A stretch of 32,599 nt of DNA, from the IMG/VR virus record IMGVR_UViG_3300006923_000081, positions 1 through 32,599 of that record; one strand, given 5' to 3'. The translations under genes and the position numbers were made by a program. Positions 8,213 to 16,057 of this stretch are shown here, one piece after another. Position 1 is the first letter of the stretch, and each line of letters opens with the position of its first letter. The notes below the pieces were generated by a model that had not been told where the DNA came from, did no database searches, and worked only from the letters and a program-made list of their open reading frames with translations. Origin of the DNA: a virus.

Positions 8213-8454
8213 TGACAGATGATGAGCTGCCCCTCTCGTGGGATGACAAGGGTTACGCCAACAAGAAGTGCCAGCTGATCGATGCTCAGATGGAAATGCA
8301 CATCGATCCGTTTGAGCCTTGTCAGTTCCCACCGGGTTCTCCCCAAAAAGTGGCAGCAATGGCGGCACGGTTCTCAGTCGGGATGTCGTTGTGGAATTTT
8401 GGAGACGCAGATCATTCCAGTATTTTGAGGATCGTGGTCGATGAAGAGCATTGA
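8212..8454 (+). CDS. Hypothetical 80-aa protein
   Basis: ATG 8212 overlaps the upstream stop as TAATG and the gene overlaps the next by 14 bases. The protein (MTDDELPLSWDDKGYANKK...) is acidic at its N-terminus and has two Cys and no membrane segment. No family is recognised; tight coupling suggests a function with the flanking sulfotransferase-like and glycosyltransferase genes. Confidence 0.55.
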   Translation: MTDDELPLSWDDKGYANKKCQLIDAQMEMHIDPFEPCQFPPGSPQKVAAMAARFSVGMSLWNFGDADHSSILRIVVDEEH

Positions 8455-9175
8455 AATCGTATCGCACTGTTGGGCTGGAGAGCTCAAGATCTATGCTCAG
8501 CTGTTGCGGCTGCAGATCAGTTCTTTGATCCTCAGAAGCAAGCACGAGTGCCAGGTGACGCTGTCAGTGGTGTATTCTCCTGGGGATGAGCACACTACGA
8601 AAGTGGTGGACTGGGCAGAGAAGGCTTTGAGTTTCAGAGACGTAGTGCTGAATCGGATACCAGTACCTCGCAAGTTGCTATTCCAGAGAGCGGCGGGCCG
8701 GAATATCGCGGCACTCAGAACAGAAGCTGATGTGGTGTTTTTTACTGATTGTGATTATCTATTCACTGGTACGTCACTAGATGACGCTCTAACGGCCTGC
8801 CTGACAAGTCCGACAGCTATTACGTTTCCAACAGAAGTCAACGCCAGTCGGACACACAGCCACGGAGACAGCACGATACTGACAGCGGACATGAGCCCAT
8901 CCATGTTGTGTGATATCAATCTGGATGACTTTGCTATGACTCGATATGGCAAAGCGATCGGGGGTATCCAGATCGTGGCGGGCGATCGTTGTCGATCTCT
9001 TGGATACCTTCCCAATTCGAAGTGGACTCGACCACTAGCTGACATCAGCCGGGGCTTTTTGCCTTGTCGTTGTGATGTTCGCTTCCGTAAATCAGTTGGT
9101 GAAAAAAATGAAGCTGACATAAATGGAGTATGCAGAGTAAGGCATTCGCAAAGAGGGAGGGATTGTTCCCGATGA
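8441..9175 (+). CDS. GT-A-type glycosyltransferase (3 of 3, GT2-like)
   Basis: This 244-aa protein shows GRNIAALRTEADVVFFTDCDYLF, with the GT2-type R-N helix and DxD pair (Asp103, Asp105), then GGIQIVAGDRCRSLGY. The Arg-rich end (CRVRHSQRGRD) looks like a natural terminus rather than a truncation. It is the last gene of the island and overlaps the HNH gene by 4 bases (ATGA). Donor and acceptor are unknown. Confidence 0.7.
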   Translation: MKSIEIVSHCWAGELKIYAQLLRLQISSLILRSKHECQVTLSVVYSPGDEHTTKVVDWAEKALSFRDVVLNRIPVPRKLLFQRAAGRNIAALRTEADVVFFTDCDYLFTGTSLDDALTACLTSPTAITFPTEVNASRTHSHGDSTILTADMSPSMLCDINLDDFAMTRYGKAIGGIQIVAGDRCRSLGYLPNSKWTRPLADISRGFLPCRCDVRFRKSVGEKNEADINGVCRVRHSQRGRDCSR

Positions 9176-9681
9176 TCACACAAGACACAGTGGAAAAATT
9201 ATTAAGGTACAATGCAGTTACAGGTGAGTTCCATTGGAAGAAGAGTTCAGGATCGAAGTCTGCTGGATCGGTTGCTTCTCATGTTGGAAAGTTGGGGTAT
9301 GTTCAAATTAGAATAGATGGGGTTCTGTACTATGCTCATCGGTTGGCTTGGCTGGTGTCTCATGGGTGCTTTCCAACAGCACAAATTGATCACATCAATC
9401 ACAACAGATCTGATAACCGATTGTGCAATCTGAGAGAAGTGTCCCATGCGGAGAATCAACGCAATAAGGGGATGAATTCTCGAAATAAATCAGGGGTTAC
9501 TGGGGTATTTTGGGATTTTGTAAATAATAAATGGAAAGCACAGATTAAATTTGAAGGCAAAGTAGTGAATCTGGGAAGGTTTTCCGCCAAAACCGATGCT
9601 ATCGCTGCTCGCACTGCCGCTGAAGCAAAAGCAAACTACCACCCCAATCATGGAATTGGGGAGCGGGGTCGAGATTGCTGA
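9172..9681 (+). CDS. Free-standing HNH endonuclease with AP2-like domain
   Basis: This 169-aa protein starts at ATG 9172 after GAGGGAGGG. Residues about 55-95 form the HNH site (HRLAWLVSHG, DHINHNRSDNRLCNLREV) and 106-150 an AP2-like DNA-binding module (SGVTGVFWDFVNNKWKAQI, NLGRFSAKTDA). Such genes are homing endonucleases common in phages. It seems more AT-rich than the flanking genes and sits exactly between the glycan island and the first promoter cassette, consistent with later insertion. No intron is evident, because the upstream gene looks complete. Confidence 0.9.
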   Translation: MITQDTVEKLLRYNAVTGEFHWKKSSGSKSAGSVASHVGKLGYVQIRIDGVLYYAHRLAWLVSHGCFPTAQIDHINHNRSDNRLCNLREVSHAENQRNKGMNSRNKSGVTGVFWDFVNNKWKAQIKFEGKVVNLGRFSAKTDAIAARTAAEAKANYHPNHGIGERGRDC

Positions 9682-9723
9682 AGGGTTATTTTCCGTAATC
9701 TTTCAGATATTTCCCCTTTGGCT

Positions 9724-9791
9724 GCTCTTCTCCCTCAAAAATGTCGTACAATACTTGTGTGACGTGACTTTTGAGGTTTCTTAGAGAGGAG
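9724..9791 (+). promoter_or_regulatory. Promoter cassette A (most diverged copy)
   Basis: GCTCTT at 9724-9729, a 17-bp spacer and TACAAT at 9747-9752 keep the family geometry. The shared transcript start GTGTGACGTGA and an SD (GAGAGGAG) follow. The family hairpin is replaced by a weak AAGGG...CCCTT pair at 9682-9716. It drives the gene at 9799. Confidence 0.6.
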
Positions 9792-9798
9792 ATGTGCC

Positions 9799-10122
9799 GT
9801 GCGTGTTCCAACTGTAATTCACCTGAATCGATTCCGTGAGTTGATCATGGAAGACATCGGGGTGGAAGTTCCAGACGTGCTGACGTTCAAAGTGAACGAT
9901 CTGGTGGAGTTGATGAACGTACCACTCAACCGCCGGTTCTTTGGTCCCTTGAGTCCTCTGGTAGAGAATGCCATTGTGAACATCCAGTACGGGCTAGCAT
10001 TGGGGACCGAAGCGATTATTGTAAAGTACAGCTATCTGATTGATTTTGCTGATAAGCATGGGGATGACGAGCGTGTAGTGACCAAGATTGTTTACCCTGG
10101 CGGGGAGGTACAAGTAGCATGA
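9799..10122 (+). CDS. Hypothetical 107-aa protein
   Basis: GTG 9799 is chosen because GAGAGGAG at 9784-9791 is 7 bases upstream; the ATG at 9792 opens only 15 codons in another frame. The protein is mixed alpha/beta, with no membrane segment and no recognised family. It is the first gene behind cassette A and shares ATGA with the next gene. Confidence 0.55.
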   Translation: MRVPTVIHLNRFRELIMEDIGVEVPDVLTFKVNDLVELMNVPLNRRFFGPLSPLVENAIVNIQYGLALGTEAIIVKYSYLIDFADKHGDDERVVTKIVYPGGEVQVA

Positions 10123-10322
10123 CGTGTATTTGCAGTTCATTTAATGTGCAGTTGGAAGGAGATGTGAAATTTTACGATCCGGATGACAAATGCTTGCGGC
10201 GGGATGACGGAACCAAATATCGATTCTATTGGCTCGGCTGTCCAGCTCATAAAGGTCGTTCTTTCAGAAAGACCCCTTCATTGGTTGTGGGGTTGAAGAT
10301 AGCCAACGAACTAGAAAGGTAA
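10119..10322 (+). CDS. Hypothetical 67-aa protein
   Basis: It starts in an ATGA overlap with its upstream neighbour. CICSSFN near the N-terminus and a later Cys-Pro-Ala-His (GCPAHKG) could bind a metal. No family is recognised. Confidence 0.5.
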   Translation: MTCICSSFNVQLEGDVKFYDPDDKCLRRDDGTKYRFYWLGCPAHKGRSFRKTPSLVVGLKIANELER

Positions 10323-10326
10323 GCTG

Positions 10327-10689
10327 ATGGAGTGCCCACACTGCAACAAGCAATCAGTTTTTGAGGCTGTGGAGATGATGAAGTTCAGACCTACCATTGA
10401 GAACTGGAATCTGGACAATCCACTGCATCAGCTGCCTGCTGCTTTGTACACTTGCGTCGAGTGTGATGGGACAGTCAAGATCGATCTCAAGTGTCATTAT
10501 TTGCAAGCCATCGAAACTCCGTTGATCTTCGACGACACAGCGAAGCAGATTCTTGCAGCGGCCAGGAAAGATCGATCGAAGCCAGTCCCCAGAAGCATCA
10601 TCGTGGCTCTGCGTCAGCGGAATTTCAAGAGAGTGCCTGACGATATGACCGGCTTGGATGTGGTTCGTTTGATTCTGGGCCAGACATGA
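10327..10689 (+). CDS. Zinc-ribbon-like 120-aa protein
   Basis: The protein begins MECPHCNK and has a second pair CVEC at about residue 43, spaced like a zinc ribbon. The rest is basic (AARKDRSKPVPRS, LRQRNFKR), consistent with nucleic-acid or protein contact. AAAGG at 10315-10319 serves as a weak SD. The stop is just before the hairpin of cassette B. Confidence 0.6.
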   Translation: MECPHCNKQSVFEAVEMMKFRPTIENWNLDNPLHQLPAALYTCVECDGTVKIDLKCHYLQAIETPLIFDDTAKQILAAARKDRSKPVPRSIIVALRQRNFKRVPDDMTGLDVVRLILGQT

Positions 10690-10691
10690 TT

Positions 10692-10801
10692 CCCCTTTAT
10701 TTTCACAATCTTTGTGATTTCAAGGGGATTAGAGTGGTCTTTTCCCCTTCGAATGCCGTATAATAAAGATGTGACGTGAGTGGTGTTCTTGAGAGGAGAA
10801 A
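10692..10801 (+). promoter_or_regulatory. Promoter cassette B (hairpin plus promoter)
   Basis: CCCCTT 10692-10697 pairs with AAGGGG 10722-10727, with an inner TCACAA/TTGTGA stem. GGTCTT lies at 10736-10741, the spacer is 17 bp, and TATAAT is at 10759-10764. AAAGATGTGACGTGAGTG and GAGAGGAG follow. There is no T-tract after the hairpin, so it is not a classic intrinsic terminator. Confidence 0.85.
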
Positions 10802-10807
10802 AGTGAG

Positions 10808-10990
10808 ATGGGCAAACTGATTTATTCTGGATGCATCGGCAATGGAAAGCTGAAAGAACTGGAAGTGATTCAGCTGAAGAGCGGTCGAGTTCGAATGATG
10901 CTGGCGGCTGGTGGCTGCTATGGTCAGATCTTTGAAGGGTCGATTGAAGAAGCCCGAGCGGAGTACAAACGACTGAAAAAGGAGAACTGA
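10808..10990 (+). CDS. Hypothetical 60-aa protein
   Basis: It starts at ATG 10808 after GAGAGGAG. The sequence alternates short strands (KLIYSGCIGNGKLKELEVIQL) and ends in a charged helix (EEARAEYKRLKKEN). It is the first gene of the operon that also carries the sigma-like factor and SNF2 helicase. No family is recognised. Confidence 0.55.
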   Translation: MGKLIYSGCIGNGKLKELEVIQLKSGRVRMMLAAGGCYGQIFEGSIEEARAEYKRLKKEN

Positions 10991-10991
10991 G

Positions 10992-12290
10992 ATGAGTGAC
11001 AATACTGTTGAACCTAGAACCTATTTCATTCCAATTTGCTGTTTGGAAGAGCTGACGGCCAAGATCGAGAAGCTGAATAAACGGGCCAAAAAACTGGGAG
11101 CCACTCCAATCGGGATGGAAGTTGGGGACAAATCTGTTCGGTACGGTATCCACGAAATGGATACCATCGCATGGGTGGAAGTGGTTGAGCCCCATCACAA
11201 GCCCACTGGGCAGGTCATAGAAGTCCGAGAAGTGACTGTCACAGGGGAATCCCCCAAATATGACGGGTGGACGTTCCTGGCGACTCTGGAGCCTGTGGGC
11301 GAAAAGAACATAATCCGATCGCTGGATGATGAGTGTGACTTGTCAGAGTACCGGGATCGAGTTGGGGAGTGTGATCACTGCCGGAAAGATCGTCGGAGAA
11401 AAGACACTTATGTCGTTCGCCACGATGATGGCAGAATGATGATGGTTGGCAAAACTTGCCTGAAGGACTTTCTGGGGCACAGCAATCCCAATTCATTGGC
11501 AGCGTGGGCATCCGCCATGTTCGGACTGGATGATCTGTTTTCCGGGTATGCTGATTCTGATGGATTCGGGGAGCGGTCGGTCGGCAGCTGGTCACTGGAA
11601 CTCTTCCTGGGATACGTGGCTGGCTACATCCGAGCCTATGGTTGGGTTTCTGGAAAAGAAGCTCATGAGAGTTTGGGTGCCAAGTTCTCCACTGCCCATG
11701 AAGTGGTCGATCACCTGGCCACTCCAGATGCTTACAGAAACGAAGCTTGGAATCGTGTTGAAGAGAAGATCTTCCCCACTGCAACTTCAGTCTGTAATAA
11801 AGCAGCAGCGGCCATCGAATGGGCCAAAGCCATTGAAACCGGCAACGGCAACGACTACCTGGACAATCTGCAGTTGATCGCAGAAGCGGGGTACGTCACC
11901 CAGCGGCTGGCCGGATACGCGGCTTCCATGCTGATCGCTCATGATCGATTCTTAGATCGGGAGCTGGAGCGGCTGAAGAAAGCTAATCGTCCTGATTCTC
12001 ACCATGTGGGAAACATCAAGGAACGAATGACGATGACTGTCACTTGTGAGCGGATTTTCACGAGTGAAGGAATGTGGGGAGTGACTGGGATCCACAAGAT
12101 GGTTGATGCGGATGGAAATGACATTACCTGGTTCGCTTCCGGCTCTGCGGAATGGTTGGACATCGGTAACACTTACGTTGTCAAAGCCACCGTCAAAGAG
12201 CACAGCGAGTACCGGGATCGGGCTCAGACCATCGTCAATCGAGTGAAGATCATGGAAGAAGTGGCGGAAGAAGTTGCGAGTGTTGGCTGA
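10992..12290 (+). CDS. Phage protein with CxxC finger and C-terminal OB-like strand region
   Basis: This 432-aa protein has ECDHCRKDRRRKDTYVV (Cys127, Cys130) and VGKTCLKDFLG (Cys156), a treble-clef-like finger I know from uncharacterised proteins of several phages. The centre is helical. The C-terminal part (TCERIFTSEGMWGVTG, ITWFASGSAEWLDIGNTYVVKATVK) alternates short strands like an OB fold. A nucleic-acid-binding role is inferred. It is separated by one base from the gene before. Confidence 0.6.
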   Translation: MSDNTVEPRTYFIPICCLEELTAKIEKLNKRAKKLGATPIGMEVGDKSVRYGIHEMDTIAWVEVVEPHHKPTGQVIEVREVTVTGESPKYDGWTFLATLEPVGEKNIIRSLDDECDLSEYRDRVGECDHCRKDRRRKDTYVVRHDDGRMMMVGKTCLKDFLGHSNPNSLAAWASAMFGLDDLFSGYADSDGFGERSVGSWSLELFLGYVAGYIRAYGWVSGKEAHESLGAKFSTAHEVVDHLATPDAYRNEAWNRVEEKIFPTATSVCNKAAAAIEWAKAIETGNGNDYLDNLQLIAEAGYVTQRLAGYAASMLIAHDRFLDRELERLKKANRPDSHHVGNIKERMTMTVTCERIFTSEGMWGVTGIHKMVDADGNDITWFASGSAEWLDIGNTYVVKATVKEHSEYRDRAQTIVNRVKIMEEVAEEVASVG

Positions 12291-12344
12291 TTCAGTTACA
12301 TTAGTCAATTGCAGAAATTTGGACTTAACCTGAGGAGAAACAGG

Positions 12345-12881
12345 ATGCAGGCTTTGATGGAAGTGGACCCAGAACGGGAGACGTACGAAGACGTGGAGCA
12401 GCTGATCAACAAGATCTGCAATCGATTCGTGAAAACGTATGGCGGGGAATTTGATGAGCTGAAAGGTATTGCCAATTTGGCCTATGTTCCAGCCAGCCGA
12501 AGCTATGAACCGGGACACGGCACCAAGTTCACATCTTACATATCCACATGCGTCTGGAGGCGTCTCAAGTACCACTGTGACATCCAGCGAAGAAACGTGA
12601 CGGCTCAGTCGCTGACGACAAAAGAAGGCGAACAGCGAGACGTGGAAGCCCCTGGTGCTTCTGATTTCAGAATTAGCAGCATGCTGAAACAGCTGTCAGA
12701 AGACGCGAAACAGATCGTACAGGTTGTGGTTGGCAGTCCGGAAGATTTGGCCGAGACGCTACTGCCGCCTGGGACGCACACCTTCTATGCAAGAGCTGCA
12801 GTCAATAAGTACATGAAGTCGTTGGGCTGGAAACCAGCTCGGATCAAAAAGTGCTTGGCTGATATCAAGGGGGTGCTGTAG
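12345..12881 (+). CDS. Sigma-70 region 2-like transcription factor
   Basis: This 178-aa protein starts at ATG 12345, 7 bases after GAGGAG at 12332-12337. Residues about 15-85 resemble sigma region 2: an N-terminal helix (VEQLINKICNRFVKTYGGEF), a shortened 2.2 helix (DELKGIANLAYV) and YEPGHGTKFTSYISTCVWRR, which mirrors FDPxxGxKFSTYAxWWIR (regions 2.3-2.4, -10 recognition and melting). The C-terminal part (LSEDAKQIVQVV..., YMKSLGWKPARIKKCL) is helical and could be a divergent region 4. It lies in an operon headed by cassette B and is a candidate factor for the repeated promoters, which is inference. Confidence 0.68.
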   Translation: MQALMEVDPERETYEDVEQLINKICNRFVKTYGGEFDELKGIANLAYVPASRSYEPGHGTKFTSYISTCVWRRLKYHCDIQRRNVTAQSLTTKEGEQRDVEAPGASDFRISSMLKQLSEDAKQIVQVVVGSPEDLAETLLPPGTHTFYARAAVNKYMKSLGWKPARIKKCLADIKGVL

Positions 12882-14281
12882 TGCCAAGCAGTCCAATGCC
12901 TCACCAGAAAGATGGCATCAAGTTCATCGAGAAGCATCACGGAAGGGTGCTTCTCGCTGACGATATGGGGTTGGGAAAGTCGTTCACTTCGTTGGGGGTT
13001 CTGTATCGAAATCCTGACATGTTCCCGGCTGTGGTGGTTTGTCCAGCTGGGGTGAAGTTCAATTGGGAGCACGAAGCTCAGCATCACTTCGGATATCGAG
13101 CTTCGATCTGTGAAGGTGAAGCAGCTCCAAATCTGACGGATCGGGCCGGGATTCCCCAGCTGACGATTATCAATTACGACATCTTGGCTCCACGGAGAAA
13201 AGATGATCGAGTGGTGAAGATCAAGCCGTGGACAGATTACCTTCGGCAGCTGAAGCCGAAGACTCTGATTCTCGATGAATGTCAGATGTTGGGAGGTCGG
13301 GCAACGAAACGGACCAAAGCAATCACCAAGCTCAGCAAGGAGTTCAAGCACATCATTGCGATGTCTGGGACTCCGATTGTGAATCGACCGATCGAGCTGT
13401 TTCCAATTCTTCGGATCCTTTGGCCAAGGGAGTTCCGTTCGTTCTGGGAGTATGCACAGCGTTACTGCAATCCGAAGCTCAAGCCGTGGGGTTGGGAGTA
13501 CAAAGGTGCTACCAATTTGGACGAGCTCCACAATCGATTGAGGCGGTTGGGGATGCTGCGACGAACTGAAGGTATTCTGAATCTGCCAAATAAGAAGACT
13601 TCAATCACAGTGATGCCGATGAAAGATTCCAGCCAGTATCACATGGCTGAGAATGATTTCCTGGCATGGGCTCGAAAGCACAAAGCAGACCGAGTGCATT
13701 CGATCAAGAAAGCCGAAGCTGTCAGCAAGGTGGGCTACCTTTTGCGGTTGGCGGCTGAGCTGAAGATGGATTCTTGTGTGGATTGGGCCAACAAATTCTT
13801 GGATGAGAATCCAAAGGAGAAGCTGGTGCTGTTCGCTTTCCACAAGCCAGTGATCAAACGACTGACCAAAGAAATTCCTGTGAAGTCGATCGTGATCGAT
13901 GGGACCGTGACGGGCAGAGTTCGACAAGAAGCCGTCTGGCAGTTCCAGAAAGATCCACAGACTCGTCTCTGCGTGGCTCAGTTGAAGGCAGCGGGGGTTG
14001 GGATCAATCTCACAGCAGCGGCCACCCTGGCTCATGTGGAGCTGTGGCACAATCCAGCGACTCACAATCAGGCTTCCAAACGGATCCATCGCATTGGCCA
14101 GAAGTCAGACACAAACATCCACTACTTGATCGCTCAAGGTTCGATCGAAGAACGTCTCTGCAAGCTGTTGCAGAAGAGACAGGAGATCATCGCGGCGATC
14201 ATCGATGGAGGCGATTCGCCAAAAGACTTCAACATTTACCAGGAGCTGGTTTCAGCTTTGGGCAAAGGAGCTTTTTCATGA
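12881..14281 (+). CDS. SNF2-family DNA helicase/translocase
   Basis: This 466-aa protein starts at GTG 12881, overlapping the upstream TAG by one base. It carries the full SF2 set: motif I DDMGLGKS (residues 27-34), Ia VVVCPAGVKFNWEHE, II LDECQ (DEAH-box variant), III MSGTP, V AAGVGINLTAA and VI QASKRIHRIGQ. It is compact like SMARCAL1/RapA-type phage helicases and lacks extra DNA-binding domains. It uses ATP to translocate on duplex DNA, with likely roles in recombination, repair or replication. It shares ATGA with the next gene. Confidence 0.92.
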   Translation: MPSSPMPHQKDGIKFIEKHHGRVLLADDMGLGKSFTSLGVLYRNPDMFPAVVVCPAGVKFNWEHEAQHHFGYRASICEGEAAPNLTDRAGIPQLTIINYDILAPRRKDDRVVKIKPWTDYLRQLKPKTLILDECQMLGGRATKRTKAITKLSKEFKHIIAMSGTPIVNRPIELFPILRILWPREFRSFWEYAQRYCNPKLKPWGWEYKGATNLDELHNRLRRLGMLRRTEGILNLPNKKTSITVMPMKDSSQYHMAENDFLAWARKHKADRVHSIKKAEAVSKVGYLLRLAAELKMDSCVDWANKFLDENPKEKLVLFAFHKPVIKRLTKEIPVKSIVIDGTVTGRVRQEAVWQFQKDPQTRLCVAQLKAAGVGINLTAAATLAHVELWHNPATHNQASKRIHRIGQKSDTNIHYLIAQGSIEERLCKLLQKRQEIIAAIIDGGDSPKDFNIYQELVSALGKGAFS

Positions 14282-14598
14282 CGGACGAAAACAAGATTCG
14301 CGATATCGACAGGGCCAGGGAAACCATCCGGAGACCAATCCGGATCGATCCAAAAACCGTGGCAGCGATCAATTTGCGGAATATCACACACAAGATCCGA
14401 CAGGACTTCAAAGCGGCTTGTGCGAAGTCCGGAATTAGTGTTCACCATGCACTGAGAGAGTACGTTGAGATGTGTATCCAAAAAGGTGAAGTGCTGACCA
14501 TGTTGTACTACGACATGATCATGGAGATCAAAACACTGAAAGCCCAGATCGAAGAATTGCAGCAGCAGATAGATGACGACAGCATTCCAGATCTTTGA
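14278..14598 (+). CDS. Small helical protein, possibly ribbon-helix-helix-like, with coiled coil
   Basis: This 106-aa protein starts at ATG 14278 (AAAGGAG upstream, ATGA overlap); a longer in-frame start lies wholly inside the helicase gene. IRQDFKAACAKSGISVHHALREYV resembles the helical part of ribbon-helix-helix/Arc proteins, and LKAQIEELQQQIDDD is a short coiled coil. A DNA-binding or helicase-partner role is possible. It closes the operon. Confidence 0.55.
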   Translation: MTDENKIRDIDRARETIRRPIRIDPKTVAAINLRNITHKIRQDFKAACAKSGISVHHALREYVEMCIQKGEVLTMLYYDMIMEIKTLKAQIEELQQQIDDDSIPDL

Positions 14599-14603
14599 TT
14601 ATT

Positions 14604-14705
14604 CCCCTTAATCTTTAGGATTCCAAGGGGATTAGAGTGGTCTTTTGAGGGGAAAGTGACGTATAATAAAGATGTGACGTGAGTGATGTCTTTTGTTTGA
14701 GGAGA
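14604..14705 (+). promoter_or_regulatory. Promoter cassette C (hairpin plus promoter)
   Basis: CCCCTT 14604-14609 pairs with AAGGGG 14625-14630, with inner AATC/GATT. GGTCTT is at 14639-14644, the spacer is 17 bp, and TATAAT is at 14662-14667. The GTG at 14679 is in frame with the gene's ATG 14712, giving a possible 11-residue extension. Confidence 0.87.
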
Positions 14706-14711
14706 ATTGAG

Positions 14712-15026
14712 ATGGCCAGGTCAGTAGTGATCAAAGCGTTTGGCAAAGAGCTGGAAGTTTACTTGGTGAAACACAAGTACCCCAATGGTAGAATCGCCAT
14801 CGCTGCCATCGATTTAGACGATGATGAACCCTGGGGAACACTCTCTGTCAATGTTCCAGACGCTCCTCTGTACGAAGATGAAATCATCATCAAAAACTAC
14901 TCAGAGAATCACGTTTGGGCCATGAAGGTTGTGGAAGCTTTCCCCGAAATGTTCGAAGAGACTGGCCTGACTGCTCGGGTTGGCTATCGATCTTGCCCCG
15001 TGTACAAGTTCAAAGGAGGACTTTAG
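14712..15026 (+). CDS. DUF4313-like protein
   Basis: This 104-aa protein matches the pattern I know for DUF4313: FGKELEVYLVKHKYPNGRIAIAAID, then PWGTLSVNVPDAPLYEDEIIIKNYSEN, then a helix and a C-terminal Cys-Pro-Val-Tyr. The family is common on phages and plasmids, with unknown function. ATG 14712 is chosen for its GAGGAG at 14699-14704; GTG 14679 would add residues encoded by the cassette leader. Confidence 0.68.
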   Translation: MARSVVIKAFGKELEVYLVKHKYPNGRIAIAAIDLDDDEPWGTLSVNVPDAPLYEDEIIIKNYSENHVWAMKVVEAFPEMFEETGLTARVGYRSCPVYKFKGGL

Positions 15027-15027
15027 A

Positions 15028-15804
15028 GTGACTACTAAAGAGAAGAAGAGAACGAAGATCTACGAATGGGAAAAGCCGGTGGAGTTCACCGAGACATTCA
15101 AATGGGACGATCTGGATGCCACATTCAAGGCTGAGAGTTACAATGCCTGGATGCTTGATGCTTTGCCCATGATTGGAGAAATGACCATACTGGAGCACAC
15201 AGAAGCTCGTGAGAAGGGCATCAAGATCGGAGATCGCATATTCTACAAGCGGCGACTGCCATTGTATTCTTTGCGGAGCCGCTGGTTGTTTTGCACTCCG
15301 ACGATGAGCAGGACAGAGCTTTCTGTCTACAAAGGTCGAACTGAGCGAATGGTTCGCTTTGATGCGGAGATCGGAATCCCGGTCTTGGCCGATCAGACTT
15401 TGAGCCCGTGGATGTCGCTGACTCCAAATGAAGTCTTTACCCTTCGGGGGCAGATCAGACGAGCTAAAGGCAAAGTGGCCATGGCTGGGCTGGGACTGGG
15501 TTGGGCAGCTCGGAAAGTTCTGGAGAGGAAGAAGGTTGAGCATCTGACTGTGTACGAGAAAGATCAGGATGTGATCGATTACTTCGGCAAGAGCCTTGTG
15601 GAAGATTTTGGTGATCGAGTGACTCTGGCCTGTGGCTCAGCCTATGAAGCAGACTGGATGAGGTACGACGTTGCTCTCTGGGACATCTGGATGGGCATCG
15701 GAGACGCTGCGTGGGACAATCGGTATAATAGGATCAAAGACGAGATGATTGCCGCTGGGAAGGTCTGTGTGGGATGGGCTGACGGCAATGTGCATCGGTC
15801 TTGA
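15028..15804 (+). CDS. Methyltransferase-fold (spermidine-synthase-like) protein
   Basis: This 258-aa protein starts at GTG 15028 with AAGGAGG at 15013-15019. Residues about 150-215 read VAMAGLGLGWAARKVLERKKVEHLTVYEKDQDVIDYFGKSL, a Rossmann motif I followed by an acidic strand-2 end, then RVTLACGSAYEADWMRYDVALWDIW. This is the layout of spermidine synthase-like and other class I methyltransferases. The N-terminal 140 residues are unassigned. Activity and substrate are unknown. Confidence 0.6.
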   Translation: MTTKEKKRTKIYEWEKPVEFTETFKWDDLDATFKAESYNAWMLDALPMIGEMTILEHTEAREKGIKIGDRIFYKRRLPLYSLRSRWLFCTPTMSRTELSVYKGRTERMVRFDAEIGIPVLADQTLSPWMSLTPNEVFTLRGQIRRAKGKVAMAGLGLGWAARKVLERKKVEHLTVYEKDQDVIDYFGKSLVEDFGDRVTLACGSAYEADWMRYDVALWDIWMGIGDAAWDNRYNRIKDEMIAAGKVCVGWADGNVHRS

Positions 15805-15814
15805 GGAGAGTGTG

Positions 15815-16057
15815 ATGATAATGATTGTGAGAAAGAGACGGGGGTACATTTCAGTGGCTCCAGCCAGGCGGATACCACCAAAAGCGTATTTGCCACCGAA
15901 GCCCAAAGTCTTCAAGAAAAAGAAACAGGCTGAAGCAGCGGCAGCTAAAATGTTGGATGATCGGTACAAAACGCATGTGTACCGAATGGGAGGCGGCTGG
16001 GTTGCTACGGTTGCCGATTATGGTGAGATCGTCCACTACGTGATCAAGGACCATTGA
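15815..16057 (+). CDS. Very basic 80-aa hypothetical protein
   Basis: ATG 15815 follows GAGGAG 15803-15808 at good spacing. The N-terminal half is strongly basic and Pro-rich (RKRRGYI, PPKAYLPPKPKVFKKKKQAEAAAAK), followed by a small strand-rich region (YRMGGGWVATVADYGEIVHYVI). Nucleic-acid binding is plausible. It abuts the primase start directly (TGA then GTG). Confidence 0.5.
   Translation: MIMIVRKRRGYISVAPARRIPPKAYLPPKPKVFKKKKQAEAAAAKMLDDRYKTHVYRMGGGWVATVADYGEIVHYVIKDH

Noticed and set aside
10614-13531. Several ORFs over 150 codons on the - strand
   Set aside because: All are antisense to well-supported + strand genes with recognisable domains, and none shows motifs or an SD.
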